From NCBI RefSeq assembly GCF_015529805.1, contig NZ_CP064654.1:868001-932000 (forward strand): a DNA stretch of 64,000 bases, given 5' to 3'. Both the position numbers and the translations under genes were made by a program. Source of the DNA: Qipengyuania soli (GTDB taxonomy: Bacteria; Pseudomonadota; Alphaproteobacteria; Sphingomonadales; Sphingomonadaceae). This document shows positions 38,634 through 46,259 of the stretch, one piece after another (the first letter of the stretch is position 1; each line of letters opens with the position of its first letter). The notes under the pieces were generated by a model. It had not been told where the DNA came from. It ran no database searches and saw only the letters and a program-made list of their open reading frames with translations.

Positions 38634-39095
38634 TTACCGCAACAGGTCGAGGATTGCCTTCGCGCCCAGGCTCACATCTTCCCAGGTGTCGCGAAAATTG
38701 TCCTCGCCGCCATACCAGGGGTCAGATACCTCGGCGCCTTCCCGCCCCGGCACGAGGTCCATCATCATCGCAACCCGTGCCTTGCCGTCGCCGGGATCGA
38801 TTCGCCCGATATTCGCCATGTTCGAGCGGTCCATGCCGACGATGATGTCGAAATGGTGAAAGTCCTCGACCGCCAGCTGGCGCCCGCGATAGTGCGAAAT
38901 GTCGATCCCGTGCCGCTCTGCCTCCGAGACGCTGCGCGGGTCCGGCGGCTCGCCGACATGGTAGTTGGCCGTACCCGCGCTATCGGTTTCGATATCCAGT
39001 CCCGCGTCCTGCGCCGCACGCCGGAATGCCGCCTCCGCCAGTGGCGAGCGGCAGATGTTTCCGAGGCAGACGAACAGGACCGCGGGCTTGGTCAT
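38634..39095 (-). CDS. Low-molecular-weight protein tyrosine phosphatase
   Basis: A 153-residue enzyme dephosphorylating phosphotyrosine. The P-loop CX5R(S/T) is at residues 10-17, FVCLGNICRSPLAEAAF. The general acid Asp sits in EVSDPWYGG. The conserved SAGT and HGIDISHYRGRQL elements are present. The ATG at 39095 gives the normal family start MTKPAVLFVC. No exopolysaccharide or tyrosine kinase gene is adjacent, so its target is unknown. The entericidin-like gene is 8 bases upstream on the same strand. Confidence 0.96.
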   Translation of the reverse strand: MTKPAVLFVCLGNICRSPLAEAAFRRAAQDAGLDIETDSAGTANYHVGEPPDPRSVSEAERHGIDISHYRGRQLAVEDFHHFDIIVGMDRSNMANIGRIDPGDGKARVAMMMDLVPGREGAEVSDPWYGGEDNFRDTWEDVSLGAKAILDLLR

Positions 39096-39103
39096 CGCCA
39101 GGC

Positions 39104-39232
39104 TCAGGTCGCGTCGTCGACCGAGTTGGCCGCCGACTGGAGGTCTTCCCCGAGCCCGCGAACGGTGTTGCATGCCGACAGCGAAAGCGCGCCGGCCGCC
39201 ATGAGCGATGCGATGATGATCTTGCGAAGCAT
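39104..39232 (-). CDS. Entericidin A/B-like small lipoprotein
   Basis: A 42-residue lipoprotein: signal peptide MLRKIIIASLMAAGALS and lipobox LSAC (Cys about residue 20), then NTVRGLGEDLQSAANSVDD, which matches the NTxxGxGxDxxxAG pattern of entericidins. These tiny cell-envelope lipoproteins form a toxin/antidote-like pair in enterobacteria; here only one copy is seen. The start ATG at 39232 has AGGGATCGT upstream. It lies between the phosphatase gene and tRNA-Pro. Confidence 0.85.
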   Translation of the reverse strand: MLRKIIIASLMAAGALSLSACNTVRGLGEDLQSAANSVDDAT

Positions 39233-39270
39233 TGATGACGATCCCTTGTCCGTGTGCCGCTTGCGCGGAG

Positions 39271-39294
39271 GTGACGGGCAAATTGCCGCGTCAC
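39271..39294. terminator. Hairpin downstream of tRNA-Pro
   Basis: GTGACG/CGTCAC outer stem with an inner GGCA/TGCC stem. It lies 23 bases beyond the tRNA-Pro 3' end and upstream of the entericidin start. No T-run. It could end the tRNA transcript or be a leader structure of the lipoprotein gene. Confidence 0.4.
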
Positions 39295-39316
39295 GCTTGA
39301 TCGTCAATGAACGAAG

Positions 39317-39393
39317 TGGTCGGGGAGAGAGGATTCGAACCTCCGGCCCCTGCCTCCCGAAGACAGTGCTCTACCAGGCTGAGCTACTCCCCG
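39317..39393 (-). tRNA. tRNA-Pro (anticodon CGG)
   Basis: A 77-nt cloverleaf on the minus strand: acceptor CGGGGAG/CTCCCCG, D arm GCTCAGCCTGGTAGAGC, anticodon loop TTCGGGA with CGG (reads CCG), T arm GGTTCGAATCC, discriminator A and an encoded CCA. Confidence 0.98.
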
Positions 39394-39443
39394 ACCGGAT
39401 CGGCCCGCTGCATCTGGTGCTGCGGGTGCGAAGCAAGGCGCGC

Positions 39444-39472
39444 CCTATAGGTGTGGAATGTGGGCTGCGCAA
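39444..39472 (-). promoter_or_regulatory. Promoter of tRNA-Pro
   Basis: On the minus strand TTGCGC, 17 bases, TATAGG. The -10 element, the spacing and the 14-base block AATTGCCCGCTTGC overlapping the -35 are the same as in front of tRNA-Asn. The predicted start is about 44 bases before the mature tRNA. Confidence 0.55.
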
Positions 39473-39530
39473 GCGGGCAATTCCTGCAAATTCGCTCTAG
39501 GAGGAAAATCTCCTGAAGAACGAGCCGGAC

Positions 39531-40457
39531 GTGTCCCAGAACCACCCCGAACAGCAATATCTCGACCTCATGCGCCACATCTGGAGCGCGGGGAGCGAAC
39601 GGGTGGACCGGACGGGAATCGGCACGCGCTCGGTCATGGGCGCGATGTTGCGATTCGACCTCGCTGACGGTGCCATGCCGCTGATCACGACCAAGCGCGT
39701 CTACTGGAAGACCGCGACGCGCGAACTGCTGTGGTTCCTTACCGGGGACACCAATATCCGTCCGCTGGTGCTGCAGGGCGTGAAGATCTGGAACGAGTGG
39801 CCGCACGCCAACTACGTCAAGGAAACCGGCGAGCAGATTTCGCTGGAGGATTTCGTCCAGCGCATTGCCGAGGACGAGGCCTTTGCCGAGCGCTGGGGCG
39901 ATCTCGGTCCCGTCTACGGTAAGCAATGGGTCGACTGGCCGACCTACCACTATCGCAAGGACGGGCTGTACGAGAAGGGCCCCGGGATCAACCAGGTTGC
40001 CGAGCTCGTCGAATCGCTACGCAACAACCCGGGCAGCCGCCGCCACATCATCGAAGGCTGGAACGTCGCCGAGCTCGACCGCATGGCTCTGCCTCCGTGC
40101 CACAAGACCTACCAGTTCCATGTGGCGGGCGACCGCCTCAATTGCGTACTCTACCAGCGCAGCTGCGACGTGGCGCTCGGTCTGCCGTTCAACCTATGGT
40201 CTGCCGCGCTGCTGACGCGGATGCTCGCGCAGCAGGTCGACCTGCTGCCGGGCGAACTGGTCTGGATGGGCGGGGATACGCACCTCTACCTCAACCACGC
40301 GCACCTCATCGAAGAGCAGCTGTCGCGGGAACCCCAGGGACACCCGACGCTTGAGATCATGCAGCGTCCGGCTTCGATTTTCGACTACCGCATTGAGGAT
40401 TTCGAGGTTCGCGACTACACGCCGCACGGGCCCATCAAGGCGCCCGTCGCGGTTTGA
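39531..40457 (+). CDS. thyA: Thymidylate synthase ThyA
   Basis: A 308-residue enzyme that methylates dUMP to dTMP with methylene-THF. The catalytic Cys is in RMALPPCHKTYQFHV; other markers are the phosphate-binding RRHIIEGWN, YQRSCDVALGLPFN and DTHLYLNH. The GTG at 39531 is listed, but it has no good ribosome-binding site. An in-frame CTG at 39513 has a perfect AGGAGG (39499-39504) 8 bases upstream and would add six residues; it may be the true start. The length includes the middle insertion seen in many alphaproteobacterial ThyA. The bkd promoter starts 12 bases after the stop. Confidence 0.96.
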   Translation: MSQNHPEQQYLDLMRHIWSAGSERVDRTGIGTRSVMGAMLRFDLADGAMPLITTKRVYWKTATRELLWFLTGDTNIRPLVLQGVKIWNEWPHANYVKETGEQISLEDFVQRIAEDEAFAERWGDLGPVYGKQWVDWPTYHYRKDGLYEKGPGINQVAELVESLRNNPGSRRHIIEGWNVAELDRMALPPCHKTYQFHVAGDRLNCVLYQRSCDVALGLPFNLWSAALLTRMLAQQVDLLPGELVWMGGDTHLYLNHAHLIEEQLSREPQGHPTLEIMQRPASIFDYRIEDFEVRDYTPHGPIKAPVAV

Positions 40458-40469
40458 TCCGGCCGACAC

Positions 40470-40498
40470 TTGACCGTTTCTCCTGCGTGAAATAATAT
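40470..40498 (+). promoter_or_regulatory. Strong sigma70-like promoter of the bkd operon
   Basis: TTGACC, exactly 17 bases, TAATAT: close to the housekeeping consensus and the most AT-rich -10 seen in this window. The predicted start is about 30 bases upstream of the E1alpha ATG. It separates thyA from the following operon. Confidence 0.7.
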
Positions 40499-40536
40499 AA
40501 CGCCAACGCGTAAGATTGCGTCTGGGAGAGTCTCAT

Positions 40537-41838
40537 ATGGCCGATAGGCCCGCAGGCGCGGCAGGTGAGGGCGATAATCGCCCCAAGCTGTCGCTCCATG
40601 TCCCCGAACCCAAGTTCCGGCCCGGCGACGCGGTCGACTTCTCGCACCTGCAGATTCCGGAGGCTGGCGTGCAGCCGCGCCCCGACGAGACCTGCGATCC
40701 CAAGGACATGCGCGACCTCGCCTTCGGGCTGGTCCGTGTGCTGGGCGAGGACAACAAGGCCCACGGCCCCTGGGACCCGAAGCTCGATCCCGAAACGCTT
40801 CGTCGGATGCTCGGCCACATGGCGATGACCCGCGCCTTTGACGAGCGCATGTTTCGTGGCCAGCGCCAGGGCAAAACCAGCTTCTACATGAAATGCACCG
40901 GCGAAGAGGCGACCAGCGTCTCCGCCTCGATGGCGCTGGCGGCGGATGACATGGTCTTCCCGAGCTATCGCCAGCAGGGCATCCTGATCCAGCGCGGCTA
41001 CCCGCTGATCGAGATGATCAACCAGATCTACTCGAACAAGGGCGACAAGCTGAAGGGCCGCCAGCTGCCGATCATGTATTCGAGCCGCGAGCACAGCTTC
41101 TTCACGATCAGCGGCAATCTCGCGACGCAGACGCCGCAGGCCGTGGGCTGGGCCATGGCCAGCGCCGCCAAGGGCGACAGCCGGATTGCCGCGACCTGGG
41201 TGGGCGAGGGCAGCACGGCGGAGGGAGACTTCCATTCGGCCTGCCTGTTCGCGACCGTCTACAACGCGCCGGTCATCCTCAACGTCGTCAACAACCAGTG
41301 GGCCATCTCGAGCTTCTCCGGTTTTGCCGGCGGCGAGCGCACGACCTTCGCAGCGCGCGCCATCGGCTATGGCCTCGCTGGCCTCAGGGTCGACGGTAAT
41401 GACGCGTTGGCCTGCTATGCGGCGCAGAAGTGGGCCGCCGATCGTGCGCGCGCCAATGCCGGTCCGACGCTGATTGAGTTCTTCACCTATCGCGCCGAGG
41501 GGCATTCCACCTCGGACGATCCTTCTGGCTATCGTAGCGCGCAGGAGCGTAACGAGTGGCCGCTCGGCGACCCCGTCACGCGGCTCAAGGACCACCTCAT
41601 CGCCATCGGTGAATGGGACGAAGAGCGCCAGCAGAAGATGGACCTCGAGGCGGCGGAATACGTCAAGGCCGTCACCAAGGAAGCGGAAGCCAACGGCATC
41701 CTCGGCCATGGCTTGCACCATCCGTTCCGCACCATGTTCGAGGACGTGTTCGAGGAGTTGCCCTGGCACCTCAAGGAACAGAGCGAGCAAGCGATCCGCG
41801 AACGCGAGACCAAGTTCCCAGGAGGGCTCAAGCTGTGA
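40537..41838 (+). CDS. bkdA1: Branched-chain 2-oxoacid dehydrogenase E1 component, alpha subunit
   Basis: A 433-residue thiamine-diphosphate enzyme subunit that decarboxylates the 2-oxoacids from Val, Leu and Ile. The ThDP motif starts GEGSTAEGDFHSACLF and ends about 30 residues later in NVVNNQWAIS; GEG instead of GDG is normal for this branch. MFRGQRQGKTSFYMKCTGEEA and the phosphorylation-loop region YRAEGHSTSDDPSGYR are also typical. The N terminus (about 60 residues) matches the long bacterial BCKDH alpha form. ATG 40537 has GGGAGAG 6-12 bases upstream. GTGA overlap with the beta subunit. Confidence 0.96.
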   Translation: MADRPAGAAGEGDNRPKLSLHVPEPKFRPGDAVDFSHLQIPEAGVQPRPDETCDPKDMRDLAFGLVRVLGEDNKAHGPWDPKLDPETLRRMLGHMAMTRAFDERMFRGQRQGKTSFYMKCTGEEATSVSASMALAADDMVFPSYRQQGILIQRGYPLIEMINQIYSNKGDKLKGRQLPIMYSSREHSFFTISGNLATQTPQAVGWAMASAAKGDSRIAATWVGEGSTAEGDFHSACLFATVYNAPVILNVVNNQWAISSFSGFAGGERTTFAARAIGYGLAGLRVDGNDALACYAAQKWAADRARANAGPTLIEFFTYRAEGHSTSDDPSGYRSAQERNEWPLGDPVTRLKDHLIAIGEWDEERQQKMDLEAAEYVKAVTKEAEANGILGHGLHHPFRTMFEDVFEELPWHLKEQSEQAIRERETKFPGGLKL

Positions 41839-42893
41839 GCACCGAGGTCAAGGGCGACGCGGCTCAGGCCGCGACCACCGAACGCCGCATCAATATGATC
41901 GAAGCGATCAACGAAGCGCTCGACGTCAGCATGGAGCGCGACGACAACATCGTCGTGATGGGCGAGGACGTCGGCTATTTCGGCGGCGTGTTCCGCTGCA
42001 CCGCGGGCTTGCAGGAAAAATACGGCAAGACCCGCGTGTTCGACACGCCGATTTCCGAATGCGGCATCATCGCCGCGGCGGTGGGCATGGGCGCCTATGG
42101 CCTGCGTCCGGTTCCGGAAATCCAGTTCGCCGACTACATCTATCCCGGTCTCGACCAGCTGATCTCTGAAGCTGCCCGCCTGCGCTATCGTTCGGCGGGC
42201 GAGTATATTGCACCGATGACCGTGCGCTCGCCATTCGGCGGCGGCATCTTCGGTGGCCAGACGCATAGCCAGAGCCCGGAGGCGCTGTTCACCCACGTCG
42301 CTGGTCTCAAGACGGTGATCCCTAGCACGCCGTACGACGCGAAGGGCCTGCTGATTTCGGCGATCGAGGACAATGATCCGGTGATCTTCTTCGAGCCGAA
42401 GCGCATCTACAATGGACCGTTCACCGGCTACTATGACAAGCCCGCCCAGCCGTGGAAGAACTTCGACGCCAGCCTGGTGCCCGAAGGTCATTACAAGATC
42501 CCGCTGGGCAAGGCGCGTCATGTCACCACTGGCGACGAACTCACCATCCTCGCCTACGGGACGATGGTCCACGTGGTCGAGGCGGTGTGCCGCGAGAAGG
42601 GCGTCGATGCCGAAATCCTCGACCTCCGCACGCTGGTACCGCTCGACATCGAAGCCATCGAGGCTTCGGTCGCCAAGACCGGCCGCTGCCTGATCGTCCA
42701 CGAAGCGACCCGCACCAGCGGTTTCGGCGCCGAGCTTTCAGCGCTCGTCACCGAACGCTGCTTCTATCATCTCGAGGCGCCCGTCGAACGCGTTACCGGC
42801 TTCGACACGCCTTATCCGCATAGCCTCGAATGGGCCTATTTCCCCGGACCGATCCGCATCGGCGAGGCCCTCGACAAGATCCTGAGCGAGTAA
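41835..42893 (+). CDS. bkdA2: Branched-chain 2-oxoacid dehydrogenase E1 component, beta subunit
   Basis: A 352-residue partner of the alpha subunit; together they form the alpha2beta2 E1. The conserved elements are MGEDVGYFGGVFRCT, DTPISECGIIAAAVG, EIQFADYIYPGLDQL, RSPFGGGIFGGQTHSQSPEA (shortened here to its core FGGGIFGGQTHSQS) and DLRTLVPLD. It starts at a GTG at 41835 within the alpha subunit's stop codon. The E2 gene follows after 5 bases. Confidence 0.97.
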   Translation: MSTEVKGDAAQAATTERRINMIEAINEALDVSMERDDNIVVMGEDVGYFGGVFRCTAGLQEKYGKTRVFDTPISECGIIAAAVGMGAYGLRPVPEIQFADYIYPGLDQLISEAARLRYRSAGEYIAPMTVRSPFGGGIFGGQTHSQSPEALFTHVAGLKTVIPSTPYDAKGLLISAIEDNDPVIFFEPKRIYNGPFTGYYDKPAQPWKNFDASLVPEGHYKIPLGKARHVTTGDELTILAYGTMVHVVEAVCREKGVDAEILDLRTLVPLDIEAIEASVAKTGRCLIVHEATRTSGFGAELSALVTERCFYHLEAPVERVTGFDTPYPHSLEWAYFPGPIRIGEALDKILSE

Positions 42894-42898
42894 CCGAC

Positions 42899-44182
42899 AT
42901 GGCAAAATTCACCTTCAAAATGCCCGACATCGGCGAAGGCATTGCCGAGGCCGAGATCGTGCAGTGGCACAAGGCTGTCGGCGACACGGTCAATGAGGAC
43001 GAAGAATTCGTCGACATGATGACCGACAAGGCGACTGTCCCGATGGAAAGCCCGGTCACCGGCAAGATCGTCGAGATCGCCGGCGCCGAGGGTGACATGG
43101 TCTCGATCGGCTCGATGCTGGTCGTGATCGAGGTCGAGGGCGAAGCGCCCGAAGACGCGCCCGAGGAAGAAGCGCCCGCGCCCAAGGCCGAAGTGGTCGA
43201 GGAGCGGATTGAGGTCGAAACTCCCGATGCGTCCGACGCGGACCACGCTCTCGCGGTCGATCCGGAACCCGAGCCGCTGCCTGCGCCGACCCCGGCACCG
43301 CACCCGCAGCCGCATGCCAAGGTCCTTGCGACCCCCGCCGTGCGCGCCCGTGCCAAGGATCTCGGCGTCGACCTGTCGCACGTGAAGCCTGCCGAGGATG
43401 GCCGCATACGCCACGGCGACCTTGATGCTTTCCTGTCGTATAATGGCGGCTACGGCGCTGCCGCTCCGGCTCGCAAGGACGAGGAAATCAAGGTCATCGG
43501 CATGCGTCGTCGCATCGCCGAGAACATGGCCGCATCGAAGCGCAACATCCCGCACTTCTCCTACGTCGAGGAATGCGACGTGACGGCGCTGGAAGAGCTG
43601 CGCGCGCAGCTCAACGCCAATCGTGGCGACAAGCCGAAGCTGACCATCCTGCCGCTGCTGATCACCGCGATCTGCAAGACCCTGCCCGATTTCCCGATGA
43701 TCAATGCCCGCTATGACGACGAGGCCGGCGTGGTGACCCGCTACGGTTCGGTCAACATGGGCATGGCGGCGCAGACCGATGCCGGCCTGATGGTCCCGGT
43801 GATCAAGGACGCGCAGGCGAAGAACCTGTGGCAGCTGGCGAACGAGATTGCGCGCCTTGCCGAAGCGGCGCGCACCGGCAAGGCCAAGGCCGAGGAGATG
43901 CAGGGCGGCACGCTGACCGTGACCTCGCTCGGCCCGCTCGGCGGCGTGGCGACCACTCCGGTCATCAACCGTCCCGAAGTCGCTATCATCGGCCCCAACC
44001 GCATCATCGAACGCCCGATGTTCGTCCCCGACGGCAATGGCGGCGAGCGGATCGAGAAGCGCAAGCTGATGAACATCTCGATCAGCTGCGACCACCGCGT
44101 CGTCGATGGCTGGGATGCAGCAAGCTTCATCCAGGCGGTGAGGAAGCTCATCGAAAGTCCGGCGCTGATTCTGGTGAGCTGA
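42899..44182 (+). CDS. bkdB: Branched-chain 2-oxoacid dehydrogenase E2 (dihydrolipoyl acyltransferase)
   Basis: A 427-residue core subunit. One lipoyl domain (1-80) with the lipoylated lysine in DMMTDKATVP (K44), an acidic Pro/Ala/Glu-rich linker (85-135), a peripheral-subunit-binding domain (ATPAVRARAKDLGVDLSHV, about 142-178) and the catalytic domain with CDHRVVDGWDAASF (His and Asp of HxxxDG) at the C terminus. It accepts the acyl group from E1 and passes it to CoA. No lpd (E3) gene is in the window, so E3 must be supplied from elsewhere. Confidence 0.96.
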   Translation: MAKFTFKMPDIGEGIAEAEIVQWHKAVGDTVNEDEEFVDMMTDKATVPMESPVTGKIVEIAGAEGDMVSIGSMLVVIEVEGEAPEDAPEEEAPAPKAEVVEERIEVETPDASDADHALAVDPEPEPLPAPTPAPHPQPHAKVLATPAVRARAKDLGVDLSHVKPAEDGRIRHGDLDAFLSYNGGYGAAAPARKDEEIKVIGMRRRIAENMAASKRNIPHFSYVEECDVTALEELRAQLNANRGDKPKLTILPLLITAICKTLPDFPMINARYDDEAGVVTRYGSVNMGMAAQTDAGLMVPVIKDAQAKNLWQLANEIARLAEAARTGKAKAEEMQGGTLTVTSLGPLGGVATTPVINRPEVAIIGPNRIIERPMFVPDGNGGERIEKRKLMNISISCDHRVVDGWDAASFIQAVRKLIESPALILVS

Positions 44183-44217
44183 TCGGCTATCATGGTTCTT
44201 CCCGTAGGGAGGGTACC

Positions 44218-44808
44218 ATGAAGACCGATCCGCGCGTCGACGACTACATCGCCAAGGCTGCGCCGTTCGCGCAGCCAATCCTCACGCATTTGCGGTCAGT
44301 GGCGCGCGAGGCGCTTCCGCAAGGTGAGGAAGGCATGAAGTGGGGCATGCCGCACTTCATGCTAGGCGGTAAGAACGTTGCCGGGATGAGCGCATTCAAG
44401 GCCCATTGCGCCTTCATCGTCCACGGCGAGGGGCGAGTGACGGGCGCCGATGGCATGGGTGCCTACGGCAAGATTGCATCGCTTGCCGAATTGCCGGGCA
44501 AGGAAGTGTTGGTCGCAGCAATCAAGGCCGCAGCAGAACGCGTTACCAGCGTGGGAAGCGCGACCAAGGGCAGGGGGCCAAGAACAGCCAAATCGGAAAT
44601 ACCCGTGCCGGAGGATTTTGCCGCAGCACTGGCTAAAAACGAAGCTGCACGGACCGCGTTCGACGGTTTCGCCCCCTCGCATCGCCGCGAATACCTGGAA
44701 TGGATCACCCGCGCCAAACGCGAAGAAACGCGCTCCAAGCGGATCGCTCAGGCGATCGAATGGCTAACCGAAGGCCGCAAACGGAACTGGAAGTACGAAT
44801 CCTGCTAA
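44218..44808 (+). CDS. YdeI/OmdA-like family protein (DUF1801 plus C-terminal OmdA region)
   Basis: A 196-residue soluble protein. The N-terminal part is DUF1801-like (DPRVDDYIAKAAPFAQPIL, EGMKWGMPHFML, FKAHCAFIVHGEG), a fold related to YdhG. The C-terminal part carries the OmdA pattern (EDFAAALAKNEAARTAFDGF, SHRREYLEWITRAKREETR, RIAQAIEWLTEGRKRNWKYE; shown in pieces). Function is not known. ATG 44218 has GGGAGGG 4-10 bases upstream. It stands 35 bases after the E2 gene and may be read through from the bkd operon. Confidence 0.88.
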   Translation: MKTDPRVDDYIAKAAPFAQPILTHLRSVAREALPQGEEGMKWGMPHFMLGGKNVAGMSAFKAHCAFIVHGEGRVTGADGMGAYGKIASLAELPGKEVLVAAIKAAAERVTSVGSATKGRGPRTAKSEIPVPEDFAAALAKNEAARTAFDGFAPSHRREYLEWITRAKREETRSKRIAQAIEWLTEGRKRNWKYESC

Positions 44809-44817
44809 GCAGCAGGG

Positions 44818-44934
44818 TTACTTGCCAGGTTTCGGACTGTAGGCAGCCGACTGGATGTCGAGAGCCGACTGCGCAGCATAGGCGCCGCCTGCCAGCATGG
44901 TCAGCGAAACCGCCAGAAATGTCATCCTCAGCAT
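44818..44934 (-). CDS. Very small secreted peptide, 38 aa
   Basis: MLRMTFLAVSLTMLAGGAYA is a convincing Sec signal peptide with a cleavage site after AYA (residue 20). The mature peptide would be only about 18 residues (AQSALDIQSAAYSPKPGK). A GGGGGG run lies about 5 bases before the ATG. Nothing similar is known to me. The signal-peptide pattern and a codon-like base composition support it; the short length argues for caution. Convergent with the YdeI-like gene. Confidence 0.55.
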   Translation of the reverse strand: MLRMTFLAVSLTMLAGGAYAAQSALDIQSAAYSPKPGK

Positions 44935-45061
44935 TGCAAACCCCCCGTTTGCCCCACGCCGATAACCCCGCCCGAATGTCGCGCGGCGAGGTAAATTTCG
45001 AGTAAACGGGAAGTGGAATTGCGACAGTTCGAAAAAGAGCAAAAAAGGGGCCAGATCGGCA

Positions 45062-45090
45062 TTGACAGGAATCGGACCCTGCCTTAGTGG
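45062..45090 (+). promoter_or_regulatory. Promoter of tRNA-Asp
   Basis: A perfect TTGACA -35 element followed after 17 bases by TAGTGG (or after 16 bases by TTAGTG). The predicted start is about 13 bases before the mature tRNA-Asp. It uses a different -35 type from the two minus-strand tRNAs. Confidence 0.5.
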
Positions 45091-45110
45091 CGCGGCTCCC
45101 AAGTGGCTGC

Positions 45111-45187
45111 GCGGGTGTAGCTCAGTTGGTTAGAGTGTCGGCCTGTCACGCCGAAGGTCGCGGGTTCGAGCCCCGTCACTCGCGCCA
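45111..45187 (+). tRNA. tRNA-Asp (anticodon GTC)
   Basis: A 77-nt cloverleaf: acceptor GCGGGTG/CACTCGC with one G-U pair, D arm GCTCAGTTGGTTAGAGT, anticodon loop CTGTCAC with GTC, T arm GGGTTCGAGCCCC, discriminator G and an encoded CCA. Confidence 0.98.
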
Positions 45188-45200
45188 CTTGGGGATTTTC

Positions 45201-46259
45201 CTACAATAGATCGTCGAATTCAATGCTCTCGCCATGCGTGGGTAGGCTGACGAGCATGCCGTCCTCACCGATCCTCAGCTCACCGTCGAATTTCTCTTCC
45301 GCGTTGCCGAGGAAGGCCTTGGCCACGGGCGCGACCGGCGGGCCGGGCACGAGGTGGTAGAGCACGAGGGCTTTCACTCCAGCTTCCTGCGCTACCTCCG
45401 CCGCCTCTTCGGGCGAAGTGTGATAGTCCGGAATGTCCGCCATGATCTTCGCGGCGTCGGCGTTTCCGCGCGCGGCCAGTGTCTTGCCGATATGTCCGAT
45501 CATCCCCGGGTTGAGCGCCTCGTGGAACAGCACGTCCGCGCCCTTGGCGAATTGGGCAAGCGCATCGGACTTTACCGTATCCCCGCTGATGACCAATGCG
45601 CGTCCGCCATAGTCGATACGATAGGCATAGGCGTTGTCGACGGGCCTGTGGTCGACTGCGATCACCCTGATCGTGACGCCGTCTCCCTGCCACGCAATGT
45701 CGCCCTTGGCCGGGTCCAATATGTGCGCGGTTCCGCCAAAGCCGCTAGGCCTCGCCACCTCGGGACCGTGATGGGCGATGCGGTATCCACGGTCGATGCT
45801 GTAGGCCTCCACGAACCCCGCCACGACCCGGTCAGTGCCTGGCGGGCCATAGATCGGCAGGGGGGTGTCGCGTCCGCCCGCCATCCACGCCTGCAACATC
45901 AGCTCGCCCAGGCCGTCGAGATGGTCGGAATGGAGATGGGTCAGGAACCCCGCTTCCAGCCTTTCCATCGGGAAGCCCATGCGACCGAGCTTGCGGATCG
46001 CGCCCGAACCTGCGTCGAAAACGAAGGCCTGTTTGCCGGCAAGGACGCCGATGCAGGGACCCGCGCGCTCAGCATCGGGGAGGGGGGAGCCACTACCGCA
46101 GAGATAGGCTTGGATGCCGTCGGGAAGCCTGGCTGCGGCATCACGCCCGACATTGCGGTCGACCGTCCTGTCGAACAGGAATTGGCCGATCCTTGCCTGG
46201 CCCAGCCAGAAACCAAGCGCGACCACCACGACAAGCGCGAGGATCGCAAGGCGTTTCAT
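45201..46259 (-). CDS. MBL-fold metal-dependent hydrolase, membrane-anchored
   Basis: A 352-residue protein with an N-terminal hydrophobic segment (residues 4-20, probably an uncleaved anchor or signal). The metallo-beta-lactamase zinc motif HxHxDH is HLHSDHLDG near residue 109. Further ligands lie in AVDHRPVD, ISGDTVKS and the late HTSPEEAAEVA and YHLVPG segments. The layout resembles the RNase Z/arylsulfatase-like MBL branch, but a periplasmic location makes tRNA processing unlikely; an ester or lactone hydrolase is more plausible. It starts inside the MFS transporter's stop (ATGA), so the two are coupled. Confidence 0.9.
   Translation of the reverse strand: MKRLAILALVVVVALGFWLGQARIGQFLFDRTVDRNVGRDAAARLPDGIQAYLCGSGSPLPDAERAGPCIGVLAGKQAFVFDAGSGAIRKLGRMGFPMERLEAGFLTHLHSDHLDGLGELMLQAWMAGGRDTPLPIYGPPGTDRVVAGFVEAYSIDRGYRIAHHGPEVARPSGFGGTAHILDPAKGDIAWQGDGVTIRVIAVDHRPVDNAYAYRIDYGGRALVISGDTVKSDALAQFAKGADVLFHEALNPGMIGHIGKTLAARGNADAAKIMADIPDYHTSPEEAAEVAQEAGVKALVLYHLVPGPPVAPVAKAFLGNAEEKFDGELRIGEDGMLVSLPTHGESIEFDDLL

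Noticed and set aside
39317-39393. tRNA-Pro as an integration site of a mobile element
   Set aside because: No repeated tRNA 3' end, integrase or composition change was found on either side.
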